In this document: positions 24,893-36,369 of the stretch, one piece after another
Layout: each line of letters opens with the position of its first letter
How positions within the stretch are numbered: the stretch's first letter is position 1
From: Apophysomyces variabilis
Lineage: Eukaryota; Mucoromycota; Mucoromycetes; Mucorales; Mucoraceae
Reading direction: 5' to 3'
Assembly: GCA_002749535.1 (NCBI GenBank)
Contig: MZZL01000378.1
Coordinates: 61,735 to 125,734, forward strand
DNA: 64,000 nucleotides
The notes under the pieces: generated by a model
Databases searched by the model: none
The model's input: the letters and a program-made list of their open reading frames with translations, nothing else
What the model was told of the DNA's origin: nothing
Position numbers and translations under genes: made by a program

Positions 24893-25102
24893 GGGTAGTC
24901 AGGTGGGCTGCATTTATTAGGTAGTTAAGCGGGCCATAAACTGGTCAGGCCCTAATTGGGCGGGCCATAACTGGGCTGGGCCACTATGTCAACCCGTGAC
25001 CCGCTGGGCCACCATATCTGGGCCACTTCTTGGACCGATGCCCGGCGGTCCGGTAATATATGGGCCGGGTCCCGGGTTATCCCGGCCCAGTTACAAGCCC
25101 TA

Positions 25103-27641
25103 CCTCCAACAGCAACAGCAATCTCATGTCCTGCGCTGCCCATCGCACACTCAACAGGGTGGATGAACCTGTTCTCTCAGAGGACGAGGAAATTTATCAG
25201 ATGGAGTAACTGCCAAACCTTCGCGCTGGTAGATAGTGGTGCCAATTTTTCTGCTGTCAGTCCTTCTCTGTGTTGCCAACAAGGCTGGCACATCAATAAA
25301 ATAAAAGATAAGGGTGACATTCAGTTAGCCCATACAGGATAAACCATAAAAAGATGGGGTACAACGGGACAATTACACATTAAGTACAATGGGAAAACCC
25401 TCACACATTCATTTGAAGTGATGAGCATGGCATTTGATCATAAGGTCAGCATTGGCACAGACCTCATGTCAAAACTTGGAATTGGGTACACTGGTTTAGC
25501 ACTAGCATGGGAAACCCCTTCCAAAGATGAAGAAGAAGACCCTTTCAAAGATATTCCTGAACCAAACAACGCACCTGCGGGTACAGCACAGGAACACAAA
25601 CAGTTTATGAATGCAATTCAAGGTAGCATCGTCAAAAACAAAGCGATCCCAAAAACCTCATTTTGCATAGTGCCAGAATCGGTCATTTATTTACCTATGA
25701 AAGAAGATGTTGTCTGCTATCACCAGCAATACAGCATTCCGATACAACTTCATCCATTGGTCCAAGAGACTGTGGAAAAGTGGCTGGAAGAGGGTACTAT
25801 TGTTCTTGTCTCGCTAAACGTGGACAATAAATGGAACAGCCCCATTACACTGGCACCCAAAAAGGATATCATGGGAAATTATACTAGCAAAAGACCATGC
25901 TTGGACCCTCGTCACATCAATCGTTATTTACTTGAAGATAAGTATCCTTTGCCTTTGATTGAAGATATCTTTGAGAAACTGCGTGATGCAACTGTGTTCA
26001 GCACGCTGGACTTGAAGAACGCTTTTCACAGGTTCAAGATCTATGAACCGGATCAGCACAAAACTGCCTTCACCTCTGTGGATGGCATGCAATACATGTT
26101 CAGAGGATGCCCATTTGGCTTAAAGCCGATCTCTTCCAAGTTCCAACGTGTCATGGCAATTATATTCAAAGGGATGCCCTTCATTACCACTTTTGTGGAC
26201 GATATTGTGGTATACTCTAAAAATCTGACGGAACATACACAACATGTGATTGCTGTCATTGACAAATTGACTTTCAGTCAATTTGATCCTTAACCCAGAC
26301 AAGTGTCACTTCACTCAAAGATGTATTTATCTTTTGGGTTTCTGTATCTCAGACAAAGGCCGATTTTTGGATAAATGAAAAGTTACTAATGTGCAAGAAT
26401 GGCCAACACCTAAATCAGGTAAAGACATTCAACGTTTCTTGGGTGTTATCAATTACTTCCGAGAACACATCCCCAACGTATCTATGCTCACTGCGCCTCT
26501 TGACTGACTGCGCAATATGGATACACTTCATCACATCTGGGATGCAAAGCACCAACAGGCTTTTGAGGTACTTAAGAGTATCCTCATCAGAACGCTGATA
26601 CTGTAGCATCCAGATTTAATGCAACCTTTTTGCATGGCAACTGATGCCTCTGATATGGGCATTGGCGCTGTCCTATTTTAGGTCATAAAGGGGGAAACAA
26701 GGCACATCGCCTTTATGGCATGCTCTTTATCCAAATCGGAACGTAACTATTCTGTCACTAAGAGGGAACTACTAGCTATGGTGTTCGCCCTACAGAAATT
26801 TCACAAATACCTCTGGGGTGCAAAATTTAGATTATACACTGACCATAAGGCCCTAGTTTACCTCTATACACAAAAATTACCAAATGCCATGATGATCAAA
26901 TGGCTTGATACTATCCTTGACTATACGTTTGAGGTGGTTCATCTCCCTGGAATCTCTAACATCTTACCAGACACTCTCTCACGCCTTTTCCCTGCAGAAA
27001 AGAGGCTGGTAGGGGGTAATGGGCATGAACCAATGAACACAAAGCAGACCACAAGGGCGCTAATCACTAGCAGAGCAGCACATCTGCAGCATTTGCAAGA
27101 CAGTATGATAGAACCACCCTCGACTGAAGAACGCAAACAAATCCTAGAAAAAGCCCATTTATTTGGTCACTTTGGCACAGAAGCCATGATCAAGGCCATC
27201 CATAGCAATGGGATCCATTGGTCAAAGCTAAAAGACGATGCAGTGGAAATTGTCATGGCATGCAAAGAATGCCAAAAGTTCAACATCGCCAAACATGGAT
27301 ATCATCCATTAAGACCTGTCAGAGCATACTTACCAGGCGATCATTGGGCAATTGATTTGGCAGGACCGTTTGAAGTAACAGAAAGAAAGAACGTTTACCT
27401 GCTGATCCTAATTGACATCTGCACAAGATTCTGTGTATTACGCCCAATACCCAACAAAGAGGCAGAAACGATCGTAAATGTATTAGTCCTCATATTCTGC
27501 AACTTCAGATTACCCCACATGTTGCAATCAGACAATGGCGGTGAATTCGCAAACAACCTGATGAAAAGGTTCAAAGATGCAGCTAGTTTTGACCACAGAT
27601 TAGTAACGCCGTATAACCCAAGGGGAAATGGTGCAGCTGAA
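25103..27641 (+). pseudogene. pol: gypsy-1 pol, first part (protease, RT, RNase H, integrase core)
   Basis: The gag end occupies 25103-25207. The protease reads FALVDSGANFSAV, with its catalytic DSG kept. RT has LDPRHINRYL, FSTLDLKNAFH and TFVDDIVVYS; RNase H has ATDASDMGIGAVLF and YTDHKALVYL. The integrase has a zinc-binding region and the catalytic residues AIDLAGPF, QSDNGGEF and NGAAE. Stops occur (TAA at 25340, TAG in TLIL-stop-HPD). One extra T near 26273 shifts the frame between KLT and SVNLILNPDKC. The Plavaka-like element sits directly after the catalytic Glu codon at 27639-27641. Confidence 0.9.
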
Positions 27642-28011
27642 CATCGGAAACTGAATTTCTTTGTTATTGGGCTTTTATACATTTTCTTTCCTTTGAGACC
27701 TTTTTAGCCTATTAATAATGAAAAAAGCTTCTGATGTACCAAATTTTCAAATTACCCTACCTGGATGATTCTGAAATGCTGTATATAATTCGAAAGCAAG
27801 TAATTGGTTAGGCTTGAAAAGATGTCCTGAGGATTGAGGTAGGAATTCCAGTGTTAGTGCCTAAAGTCCTCATATATAATTAAGTCCTAGAGGAAGGCAT
27901 ACAAAGGGTATATTGATGTTTATGGCTAGAATAGTATAGTTTGTCTTCGATATCAGATCGCAGTTTGCGATTTTTATTTTATTAAGCAACACATTTCTGA
28001 TAATTCGCCTT

Positions 28012-31000
28012 TTATTCATCAAAATCTGTACTTTCAAATTCACTATTGCTTTCTACAGCGACGCTTTGCCTAGCCTCCCAAAGGGGCTGCTCATCTACCT
28101 CTGGGAGCCACGGAACTATCCTTGACCATGTGTATCTATCTATATCATGGTCAAAGAAATATCGCTTATAGAACTTGTCATTTATAAATCCAGAGCTGAA
28201 GTCCGGGACGATGTACGCTGATTGCTGTATCTGGTGTACTTTGGCTATGCACAGTCCATGGTAGTTGTGGCGCAAAGCAGGCTCAAGAACACGCATTCCT
28301 GTGGGGTGGCGTTCTTCGAGGAGTACAAACCTTCGCGCCAAACATAGTTCAAGCATCTCGCCTTTATATTGACAGGTGAAGAAACATAGTACTTGTCCAT
28401 AGTATGGATCCAAGTCATCTCCAAATACAGCATAATCGTACCTTTCCTGTCCATGGAAACGCTTGCGAGCATGTACTCGGTCTTGTACGAGAACACCGTC
28501 ATCATCGCAATCCTCTATAGCCAGCGATTGATGCACAGATATCTGTAGTAATAGACGTTAATTTTTGGAAACTCGATGTGTAATTGCTGAATTACACCAA
28601 CCTCTTCTGTATCTAAAGAGGGCATATTAACCAAACTTCTTCTTGCAGCATGACCTTCTATTTCAGTGTCAAGGTAAGCGCGAATCAATGTCTTGATGCA
28701 TGCAAAGGACGTATCCAATTCAGTTAATCCACCGACTGTATGTGGAGCATCGATCGGAGACTGTAGTACATATTTTCTTGGAACAGTAAATGTCTCTGTA
28801 ATGGGCTGAAATGGAAGAGGGGTGCGTGCTGTCATGTCATACAAAACGTCGCGTCGCTCAATGTAACGCGCCATCTACAACAAACTGAATCGAGGTGATA
28901 GGCATTGAGCATTTACCTGAATGGTGGATTGATTAGCATATCGGCGGTTCGTGCGTTTTGCCGGCCGTTTCGCATCCGCTTTGTGTTGATGTTCAGTCTG
29001 TTGTGTGCTGTAGCCATTTATGATCCCTCTAGACTTTATGTCTTTCGCATATTTCGATAGCATATGATTCTTGGGGAAAGCCAGGTTACTCTGAAGCATT
29101 CTATAAGTAATTGCAAGTTAAAAATTTAATTATTACGTTTACCTTTGAGTGTCTTCGGAATATAGCGCTATATCTGTTATAAAGTTCCAATGACACCTCC
29201 ATTTCCTGAACCGTTTGATCAGTATGCTCTTTGCTAGTTGCATGATAAAAGAAATCGACAAAGTGACGGATGCAAACGCAAGCATGTATTCCAATAAGAT
29301 CATGCGTGCATGGCAGGATGATCTATAATTTAAACACTGGGTTAATTGCGTATTCACATATGTCTTATATAACCAACCGCCATATGGTCCTTCATCTCAC
29401 TATAGGTGGGGTTCTTCAGATCACTCAGAAAGAAACCATTCCGGAATTGGCGACGGTTCCGGTACGGTGGAAGGCTTGCAGCCCTATACACAGATGTTAT
29501 AATCTTACAGCGTCCACTCGAGTCAACTACCTTCTATTTATTTCATTTATCCCTTCATTGAGATTGTAACGCTCCTTTATCATCTGTTCAACACAGTTGA
29601 CCAAATGTCTATATACTCCACCTAGTTGGTGGAGGTCATCGACAAGCAGACTGTCGTAAATGTCAAAATTTGGCACATCCCAGAAGGCGTTCTATTTTGA
29701 ATCAGATCAATATATCCATTTGCATAAGCTGTTCACATACTTTTACGTTGTTAAATGAGTACGTTTTGCACATAGTCTCTGCTTGGTCCCTCTGACCCTC
29801 GGCTAGTAGCTTATGTACGTGCTTGTACATGTTCTTCATTATATCCGTTGTTCGCGAGTAAACTTGCGGGTCTGGCAAATTGGCGAAATTGTCAGTAAAC
29901 TCGAAGCATCGGGGACATCCTCTTGCTGTGTTTCCATGTTTGGTTAAAGTTAACAATCGTCTAATATGTTTTTATACGCTTATAAGCCTAGTACAATATT
30001 GGCGAAGTAGTTCAAAGGTTTCAATACTCACTGCTCGGGTAAATCAGCTGTATAGCATACCAAAGCTGGTACACAACGATATATTCGGTTGTAGGGTCCT
30101 TTAAAAAGGAAATCCCTAACGTATCAGTCAAGAAGAAATGAGAGTTTAGAATTGTGTAAGCTGGATTGAGCCGTAAATCACACATGAACCTCTCTAACTA
30201 GAGCGCTTTCCACTTGATGCCAAGAAGAACCATACTTACTTATGGGAAGTATCACCTGCAAAGGGTTTTAACACCAAAGAGAGACAGTGATGGAATATTG
30301 CTTGTCTTGCCAAGCGGAACCACGGTGAGTTACAATAACGGGATGATTCAACTACCGGAAACAAAGCTAAAACACGACTAGCTCTGGCTTTATCCTTGTT
30401 TCGCAATGCCATTGGCATATTCGCTTGCGAACAAGTTATTCAGCTAACAATAAACATCAAGCTACGCATTCAATTACCTAACTTTAGATAGAGAGGCCAT
30501 GCTTTTTGTCTTCTATGTCCTGAGACCACTGTTTGGTCTGAGGATAACATCAGAGGTAGCAGCACATCACCTGGAGAAAGCTGATGCTGCCAAACATATG
30601 GTTTTCAACCTCTTTTGTATTAAGCAGATGTGAACTTACCTGCATTTGCTCCCACCATTGACCACTATATATATCTGTATATATCCGCTCCCCATTTCTG
30701 GTAACTATAGCCGCATTGAGGACTGTATTGTTCCAGAAGGATATGTGCCCAAAGAGATGTTCTGACAAAAGCTGGATATCTCGGTGTACAAATTGGATTT
30801 TCCCAACGTCTTCCAAGAAATCCTTCTTTCGCTGTATGGGGAAGTCTTTAACGTCATCCAAGTCGATCTCATTCACAGAGAATGGCTATGTCATGATCAT
30901 GGCCCTATACATTCAGTATCCCAAGAATATAAATGAAGATACTGTAGACAATTACCATTTTCAGTTCCTGCCCAAAATCCTCATCCACGCGATGGTATAA

Positions 31001-31674
31001 CAGGTCTGTCGTTTTAACATCGATAGTAAACGGTTGCTTTGAGCGATAAACCTTGTCAGCCACTCTTTGCACGATGCTAATTAACCTAAAAAGTAATACA
31101 TGATGCCTACCAGCCAGTGTTATCTCATCATATATACCTAGCATAATGAGCCTTTGAAAGCTCGGCATCAATCGCGAACTCTGCCAGCTCCAGCTCCACA
31201 TCTTGCATAGAAGATGTCGCAGTTGAGCTAGGGGCAACACCATACACTTTTGCTCGATGCCCAACAATTTCTGTGTCGAAAATGTAAATTGGGGAATTTT
31301 ATATTATTATTATTTGTCCGCTACCTTCTCGAACATTGATAGGAGATTGTACATTTTCCATGTACATGTCTTCCATTGCGTCCTCCGCAGCCCTCATTAC
31401 AACGTCTTCCGGTGCAATTTCGTATGAAAGCCATTCATCATTACTCTCAGGGATCTGTATTACACGTTAAGCAGAAGAGGCTACAATAGCAGGGACTTAT
31501 AACAAGTGATGTTCGCTGGCTACGAGTCTGGGAGCAGTTATCCAATGGAGGTATCGGCTGGTCAGGATGCACAGTACGTATATGAGCTAAAAGAGCTGTA
31601 ATGCTCTGAAATGATCGTCGAGTTCGACATTGGCTATAAGGACATGCGTTTGTGTTCATATTTAACAGGTTCAT
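28012..31674 (-). CDS. Plavaka-like transposase (CACTA-related), multi-exon
   Basis: The N-terminus, MNLLNMNTNACPYSQC, contains a C2H2 finger (C-x4-C, AHIRTVH). Further exons give RIYTDIYSGQWWEQMQ, then LLPLMLSSDQTVVSGHRRQ (the SSDKT-like catalytic block), then CPRCFEF. They continue with IIDHPAMHA-region exons read as HDLIGIHACVCIRHFVDFF and the block LAFPKNHMLSKYAKDI with TEHQHKADAKRPAKRTNRR. The last two blocks match the conserved part of fungal Plavaka transposases. The last exon (to 28012) ends ESTDFDE. Clear introns include a 42-nt one before MARYIERRD. Whether all exons are free of stops needs an exon-by-exon check; no definite stop was seen. Confidence 0.75.
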
Positions 31675-32260
31675 CCAGGCACTTGGGACTGCACGATATA
31701 TAATTTCTGTTCCCGTGACCTGAAGGATAAAAAAGCATATTTTAATATTAACTAAAGCTTGAAAATTGGGCCAGGATGACCCAAAGCCTAGCCTAATGTT
31801 GACCCAGGCCATCGTTTTTTGGGCCACAACTCTGGCCCAGTGGACCTGGGTCAACATTAGGCTCAGCCAAGATTGTCCCAGTCCCGGTTGACCCGACCCA
31901 TTCCAAGCCCTAATATCAGCCCGTTGCATATTTCAATATCTCCCTTTAATATATCCCTTGCCATTTCCTCTTCAACAAGAAATTGTAAGAAATTAGCTGA
32001 TGTTGTCTTCTTCTTTACATGCCACGCGCAGAAAAAAGGAAAAGAAAGAGATCTACGGCGCACATGGGGGAAACTGCCTGTAAACATTTGTTCGAATTAT
32101 ATATTGTCACATGCCTAAATGCCTTTCTTAAACGTAGCCACGATCAGACAATTCAGATCAAATAAGGGTAAAAGCATATGAGAACCATCCTTGCCATCAG
32201 TTTAACACTGCAATAGGGATTAATCCATTGGCATTTCGCGACGAATTTCCTCTCCAGGAC
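31675..32260. promoter_or_regulatory. Divergent intergenic region of the Plavaka-like gene pair
   Basis: The two genes are transcribed away from this 586-bp region, so it should hold both promoters. It is interrupted by the MITE at 31753-31912. No TATA box is certain. Confidence 0.45.
31753..31912. mobile_element. 160-bp hAT MITE related to hAT-4
   Basis: The left end TAAAGCTTGAAAATTGGGCC and right end ACCCATTCCAAGCCCTA resemble the hAT-4 TIR (TAGRGCTTG...TGGGC). Flanks are ATATTAAC (31745-31752) and ATATCAGC (31913-31920): six of eight match and both mismatches are transitions. The interior is a GGCCCAG/CTGGGCC-rich near palindrome with no coding capacity. Confidence 0.8.
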
Positions 32261-33373
32261 ATGACAAACGATCAAGGCGGTAGCCAGCATATTAGAGCGT
32301 AAGCAACTAATAATTTAAGCTGATAGTAACATTTTCAGATCTTCTATGGACTCATTCGATAACCGTGAATCTTCGCCAGAAGTTGAAGAAAGGTAAACAA
32401 ACCATAAAAGTAAGACATTTATCGTATCTTTTATATAAAGTGAGCTGTTGACACTTTCGAGCGAGTCATCAGACATGCAGAAATTTCGTGAAGCAGTTGA
32501 GGCCAATTGCTATCTGGTGAACGCATTCCCTGTGTATGATGAAGCAGAAAGATTCAGCATGGAAATTGTCAAAAGAATACATCGTGTATCAGACGATGAC
32601 AACCATTACACAGTGAAGAATGACCTAGTGGAGACTGTAAGTATAAGCCTTGTTCTATAGAATGTGATTTTATACTTAGAGATAAACACTGATATCGACT
32701 GTTTGCATACTGTAGTATTTGCGCATTACAAGCGAAAGGAGAACAGCTCTCCATCAAGCTGTGTTACAGTGGCTAAAGTCGTACGAGTTCCCTATGAACG
32801 ATTTACCTCTGGAAGAAACCGCGACGAAAAAGCTTATGTATGCTTACCTTCTCAAAGATCGGAGGTCTGTCTGTTCCAAAGCAAACAACGTTTTGATCGA
32901 TATCCCTGTTAGAGTAATACGAGAAAATTATCGTGCCGATGGCCGAATGTTTTTTAATGAATGTGTTAGCGACTGTATCCAATTCACTCTCTTAAACCGA
33001 AATGGTGGTCTGCCACGACTTATCTCCTGCCCGGACGTTATGCCAAAGCCAACTATCTGCCTGATAACTGTGATGGTAAGAAGGTAAAATCTACACTATC
33101 TAGTCTTACATCGATAACTGAATAACCGTTATTTATTATTAGATACTTTACCGATTGTCCAAGTTAACCGAACATGAGTCATGCAGTGCTGCTGCTCATG
33201 GAAGCCAATTCAGCCAAAACTCCTGCTGGCGAAATCTTTATCTAGACCTAATCCAAGGTGAATTGGGTACATCGTTTCCTTGGAATCACATCAAAGAATA
33301 CATTACACATCATGTCACGAGATTGACTGGATTAGGGAAAGGCATGACGCCTTATACACTGCTTTTCGGATAG
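32261..33373 (+). CDS. Second gene of the Plavaka-like element, intact 292-residue protein of unknown function
   Basis: Five exons, 32261-32298, 32339-32392, 32441-32636, 32716-33075 and 33143-33373, join in phase to 879 nt with no internal stop. Each intron is GT-AG, 40-79 nt. The N-terminal 50 residues are acidic and Ser-rich (ESSPEVEE, LTLSSESSD). The rest looks helical (TYLRITSERRTALHQAVLQW) with scattered Cys and His, including FFNECVSDCIQF and LTEHESCSAAAHG. No catalytic motif or known domain is recognised, and there is no signal peptide. It is divergent from the transposase. An accessory or DNA-binding role in transposition is the natural guess; a captured host gene is the alternative. 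Confidence 0.7.
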
Positions 33374-33724
33374 TCAAGATTCGTCAGAGACAAACAAACA
33401 AAGAATAAACATTTTATTATCTGTTAGCAGACTATCCTATCTCGCCTTTCAAAGGCAAATTTATCAATTAATTCCTATCCGTAATCATTTACGCACCCGC
33501 CACATACTTCATATGTTTAAAACCTATAAATCATCTTATTGTAGGTCCATTTTTATTGTAAACCTTCTGCTAGGATATGTATAGGAATTAGATTGTTTAT
33601 TCAAGTACTAGAAGGTCATTTAGGGAATGTTGCCACAGAGTAGGAGGGGGGTAGCAAAATAACCTTAAACTGCCTCAATAGGCCTGATTCGGTCTTTGAG
33701 ACCTGTGAGCAAATCTCAGATGAA

Positions 33725-34495
33725 AGATGGGTATGAACATCTGTTGACGCCATCAGGAAAAGAGTGGAAGGTGCAAAGAAAGACTGAGACGTATTTGTAC
33801 CTAGTATATAGCTTGTGATGAACTCCAAGCATTCCAAACGACTGAACACTCCACCTTTCAACTTGATGTTTGCTCAAAGACCAAACGGATTTGGTGATTT
33901 TACAGATGAGGTGAACATAAAACCATTATCCATTAAGGATATGGAACAAAGGCTGCAAGAAATGAATGAAGTGGTGTTTCTAGCGATAAAAGAACGCACC
34001 ATAAAAGTGACAAATGAGCAAAAAGAAAAGTTTGACAAAAAGTACAAACAGGTGTCATTCCCAGACAATAGTCACGTCATGGTAAAAGTACAAATAAGGG
34101 GAAAACTAGACCCAAGGTACGAAGGACCATATACAGTGTTAAGACAGACACAAGGTGGTTTATATATATTGAAAGATGAATGTGGTGATCTAATGCCTAA
34201 GGCATACCCTCCATCAGCACTCAAACTTGTGTCCCAGGAAGAGCTAGTACCTGAGGATGAAATTTTTAAAGTGGAAGCTATCATAGCCTACAAAGAAATG
34301 GCCAAAGGCCAATACTTATACAAAGTAAGATGGAGAGGCTATAAGCCAGAAGATGATACTTGGGAACCAGCAACAAATTTTCAGGATCCTAGATTGGTTA
34401 CCCAATATTGGGATAAAATCAAACAAAAGCCAGACATACCTGTAAACAATGAACGTAATTCTAAATGGAAAAGCAAATCACAACAAAGAGCTTAA
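33725..34495 (+). pseudogene. pol: gypsy-1 pol, last part (integrase C-terminus and chromodomain)
   Basis: This resumes the integrase after the Plavaka-like insertion: TSVDAIRKRVEGAKK, PPFNLMFAQRPNGF, and a region DPRYEGPYTVLRQTQGGLY like the GPY/F module. A chromodomain follows (about 34264-34416) with YLYKVRWRGYKPEDDTWEP, aromatic residues intact. The frame is open from 33815 to TAA at 34495; upstream it has TGA at 33733, TGA near 33786 and TAG near 33804, each where Arg, Trp or Gln would be expected. The chromodomain would guide integration to marked chromatin. Confidence 0.92.
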
Positions 34496-34626
34496 AACAA
34501 ACGTTCACGAAATTGAAATACAATAACCCCATAACATATATATACAAAACAAAGCATGCATGTATAACAGTGTAAAGACACTTTAAAACAATAACTTCAG
34601 GTGGCTAAGAGCCTGGTAGGGGGTAA
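34496..34626 (+). other. gypsy-1 3' untranslated region and polypurine tract
   Basis: GGTAGGGGGTAA at 34615-34626 lies directly before the 3' LTR and is the likely plus-strand primer. Confidence 0.75.
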
Positions 34627-34834
34627 TGTTGTATCTGTAAGTGATCAACAAAGATATTAAATGAAGCTCAGTCACATTCGGTGCTCTAAATCCAATTTTA
34701 CTAGTTGAGACATATAAAAGGGAGCAACTTATACTCTAAATAAAGGATATACCAAAGTCTCACAGTATTTTACTGTTCCCTTTTTCTCTGGCAATCCATA
34801 CGCATATTTTCTCGACTTCTACTCAAATATTTCA
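34627..34834 (+). repeat. 3' LTR of gypsy-1
   Basis: 208 bp with the same ends as the 5' LTR, followed by the ACAAC duplication at 34835-34839. Confidence 0.95.
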
Positions 34835-35800
34835 ACAACAATGCCACTCTCAAGCCTCTAGTGTTTACCATTACCCAGCATTACCTTTGCCACATCACTT
34901 CCACTATGCGCAACCTTGGTCCTCTCCATGCAATCTCTGCAAGGTGTATAGAACGCACTAATGGTTTGTATAAGAAAATGATCCGTTCCATGTCAGCACC
35001 AGGAACCAACGCCAGCAACATTGTGAAGAGAATCGCCACCTTCTGCTTCTTGGAGAGGGTTCATCCACAACTACAGGAAACTGTAGCGTATGATGAGCTC
35101 TCATATCTTGCTGCAAGACTAGGTTCAACTGAACCTCAAATCTGGAAGCCTTACCATAAAGAAACTGACGTGCAAAACTTTCAAGGAGCCATTGGCGTTA
35201 ACAGGCATACATTCCACAATCTGCTCGCTGCTTTCTGGATCAGCCAAGGCAAATTCACATCTGCAGCAACTCCCCACAGTGTCATTCTAGAACTGCATTC
35301 CCAGTTTCTTGCGTCAGGCCGTGTGTGGAAGGACAGTTGTGTTTATTCTAGCAAGCTTCATAATAACTGCCATGACTCTAGCTAATGCAATTCATTGGCA
35401 TTGTATGAAATCGCCAGGATAATATAAGTTTCAGTTATATGTTATTGGATAGGCAATTTACAGGTCTGAACTTGATTGCCTTAGCAACGCTGGCTATGAG
35501 ATTCATGAGATGTTCCTTGGGGAGACTCAGTTCTATGTATACCACTAGCATCAGGGAGACAGACGAATTCTTGCAGTTGTCCGTTTCTATAAGAATGTGA
35601 ATCAGCAAAGCAATCACTTCCTGGTGCTTTCCAGAACCACGTCTGACAGGGGGGTCTTAAGGGTGGTTGACATTGATGGATTGACAAACACAGCTGGACT
35701 GGTGCAAAGCCTTGATTCGAATAACCACTTCTATGTCGTTTGGCCTTATGGCAAGATGAACCAGATGGTCAAGTTTGGAAACCCTGCTTCTTTAGGGTAG
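34835..35800 (+). pseudogene. CACTA transposase, 3' part
   Basis: After the gypsy element the exon continues ATLKPLVFTITQHYLCH, MRNLGPLHAISARCIERT and ASNIVKRIATFCFLERVHPQ, a region typical of the C-terminal half of CACTA transposases. The frame is open to TAA/TAG at 35385. After a gap of about 70 bp that may be an intron, a second segment (35460-35800) reads FLGETQFYVYH and RILAVVRFYKNVNQQSNHFLV. It has one stop and ends FGNPASLG. It forms one gene with 17884-20170. Confidence 0.8.
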
Positions 35801-36369
35801 TCACTTTTTTTTTCTTCCATATTCTTATATTTTTTGCTCTCTTCCCCCCTCTTGGGTCTCTTGTTTTGTTTCTCCTTGTTTACTTTTTTTATTTGCTGTC
35901 CTTTTCCTAACCCCCAAAAATTTCCATTTCTCTTTTTTGTTTTTCTTCACTGTATAGAATTTATAGATTAGACATTGCTTGAACATCTTTGTTTCATAAA
36001 ACTTACTTCTGACAAAACTGCCCGTTATCGTTTTAAGTCCTAGTAATCAGTACGTTTGCTTTAACTACAGTTTGTCAACGTTATCATTTTGGAGAATCTT
36101 ATGCAGCACTGGTATACACGGCATGCCAAAGTCAACTATAGTCATCAGCTTATCAGTTATCTTCTGCAAAGGGTTACTACCAGTAGCTAGCCGCTGACGT
36201 TGAGAGTATATGGTACCCGTAAGAGCAGAAGTGAGCCAAGTTTAGTTTTTGCGCATGTTGAATCCAGATCAAAAAGGAAAAGAGTGATGCTTTCAACTAA
36301 TTGAGTTGTCGCCTGTCATATGAATATGCGGTCTTCTGAATGACTTTGCAAACATTACTAAGGATCCCT
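35801..36369. other. CACTA 3' non-coding region
   Basis: A pyrimidine-rich stretch follows the transposase stop, then unremarkable sequence before the subterminal array. No gene is supported. Confidence 0.4.

Larger units (their letters stand above)
21543..25102 (-). mobile_element. hAT-4 DNA transposon inserted in gypsy-1 gag
   Basis: Inverted ends are TAGAGCTTGAAATGGGC at 21543 and GCCCAGTTACAAGCCCTA ending at 25102. The 8-bp flanks are identical: CCTCCAAC at 21535-21542 and 25103-25110. Both ends carry dense GGGCC/GGCCC-type subterminal repeats (about 21555-21725 and 24900-25090). The lineage differs from hAT-1 to hAT-3 in TIR and in protein. It is young by context and close to intact. 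Confidence 0.96.
27642..33716 (-). mobile_element. Plavaka-like two-gene DNA transposon inserted in gypsy-1 integrase
   Basis: Outside these limits the gypsy integrase resumes in frame (NGAAE on the left, ERWV-stop-TSVDAIRKRVEGA on the right). The flanks are CAGCTGAA (27634-27641) and CAGATGAA (33717-33724), seven of eight bases equal, which I take as the target duplication. No inverted repeat is evident at these ends, so the exact boundaries are less certain than for the other elements. It carries a transposase (28012-31674, minus) and a divergent gene (32261-33373, plus), each about 350 bp from an end. Confidence 0.75.
20171..34834 (+). mobile_element. Ty3/gypsy chromovirus (gypsy-1) inside the CACTA transposase
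   Basis: Two 208-bp LTRs (20171-20378 and 34627-34834), each TG...CA, bracket gag, protease, RT, RNase H, integrase and a chromodomain. The flanks are ACAAC at 20166-20170 and 34835-34839, an exact 5-bp duplication. Excising the element and one ACAAC restores the CACTA reading frame through KYSNNNATLKPLVF. The element is interrupted by hAT-4 and by the Plavaka-like element; without these it is about 5.0 kb. The integrase, chromodomain and order fit the fungal Tf1/sushi-like chromoviruses. Confidence 0.95.
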
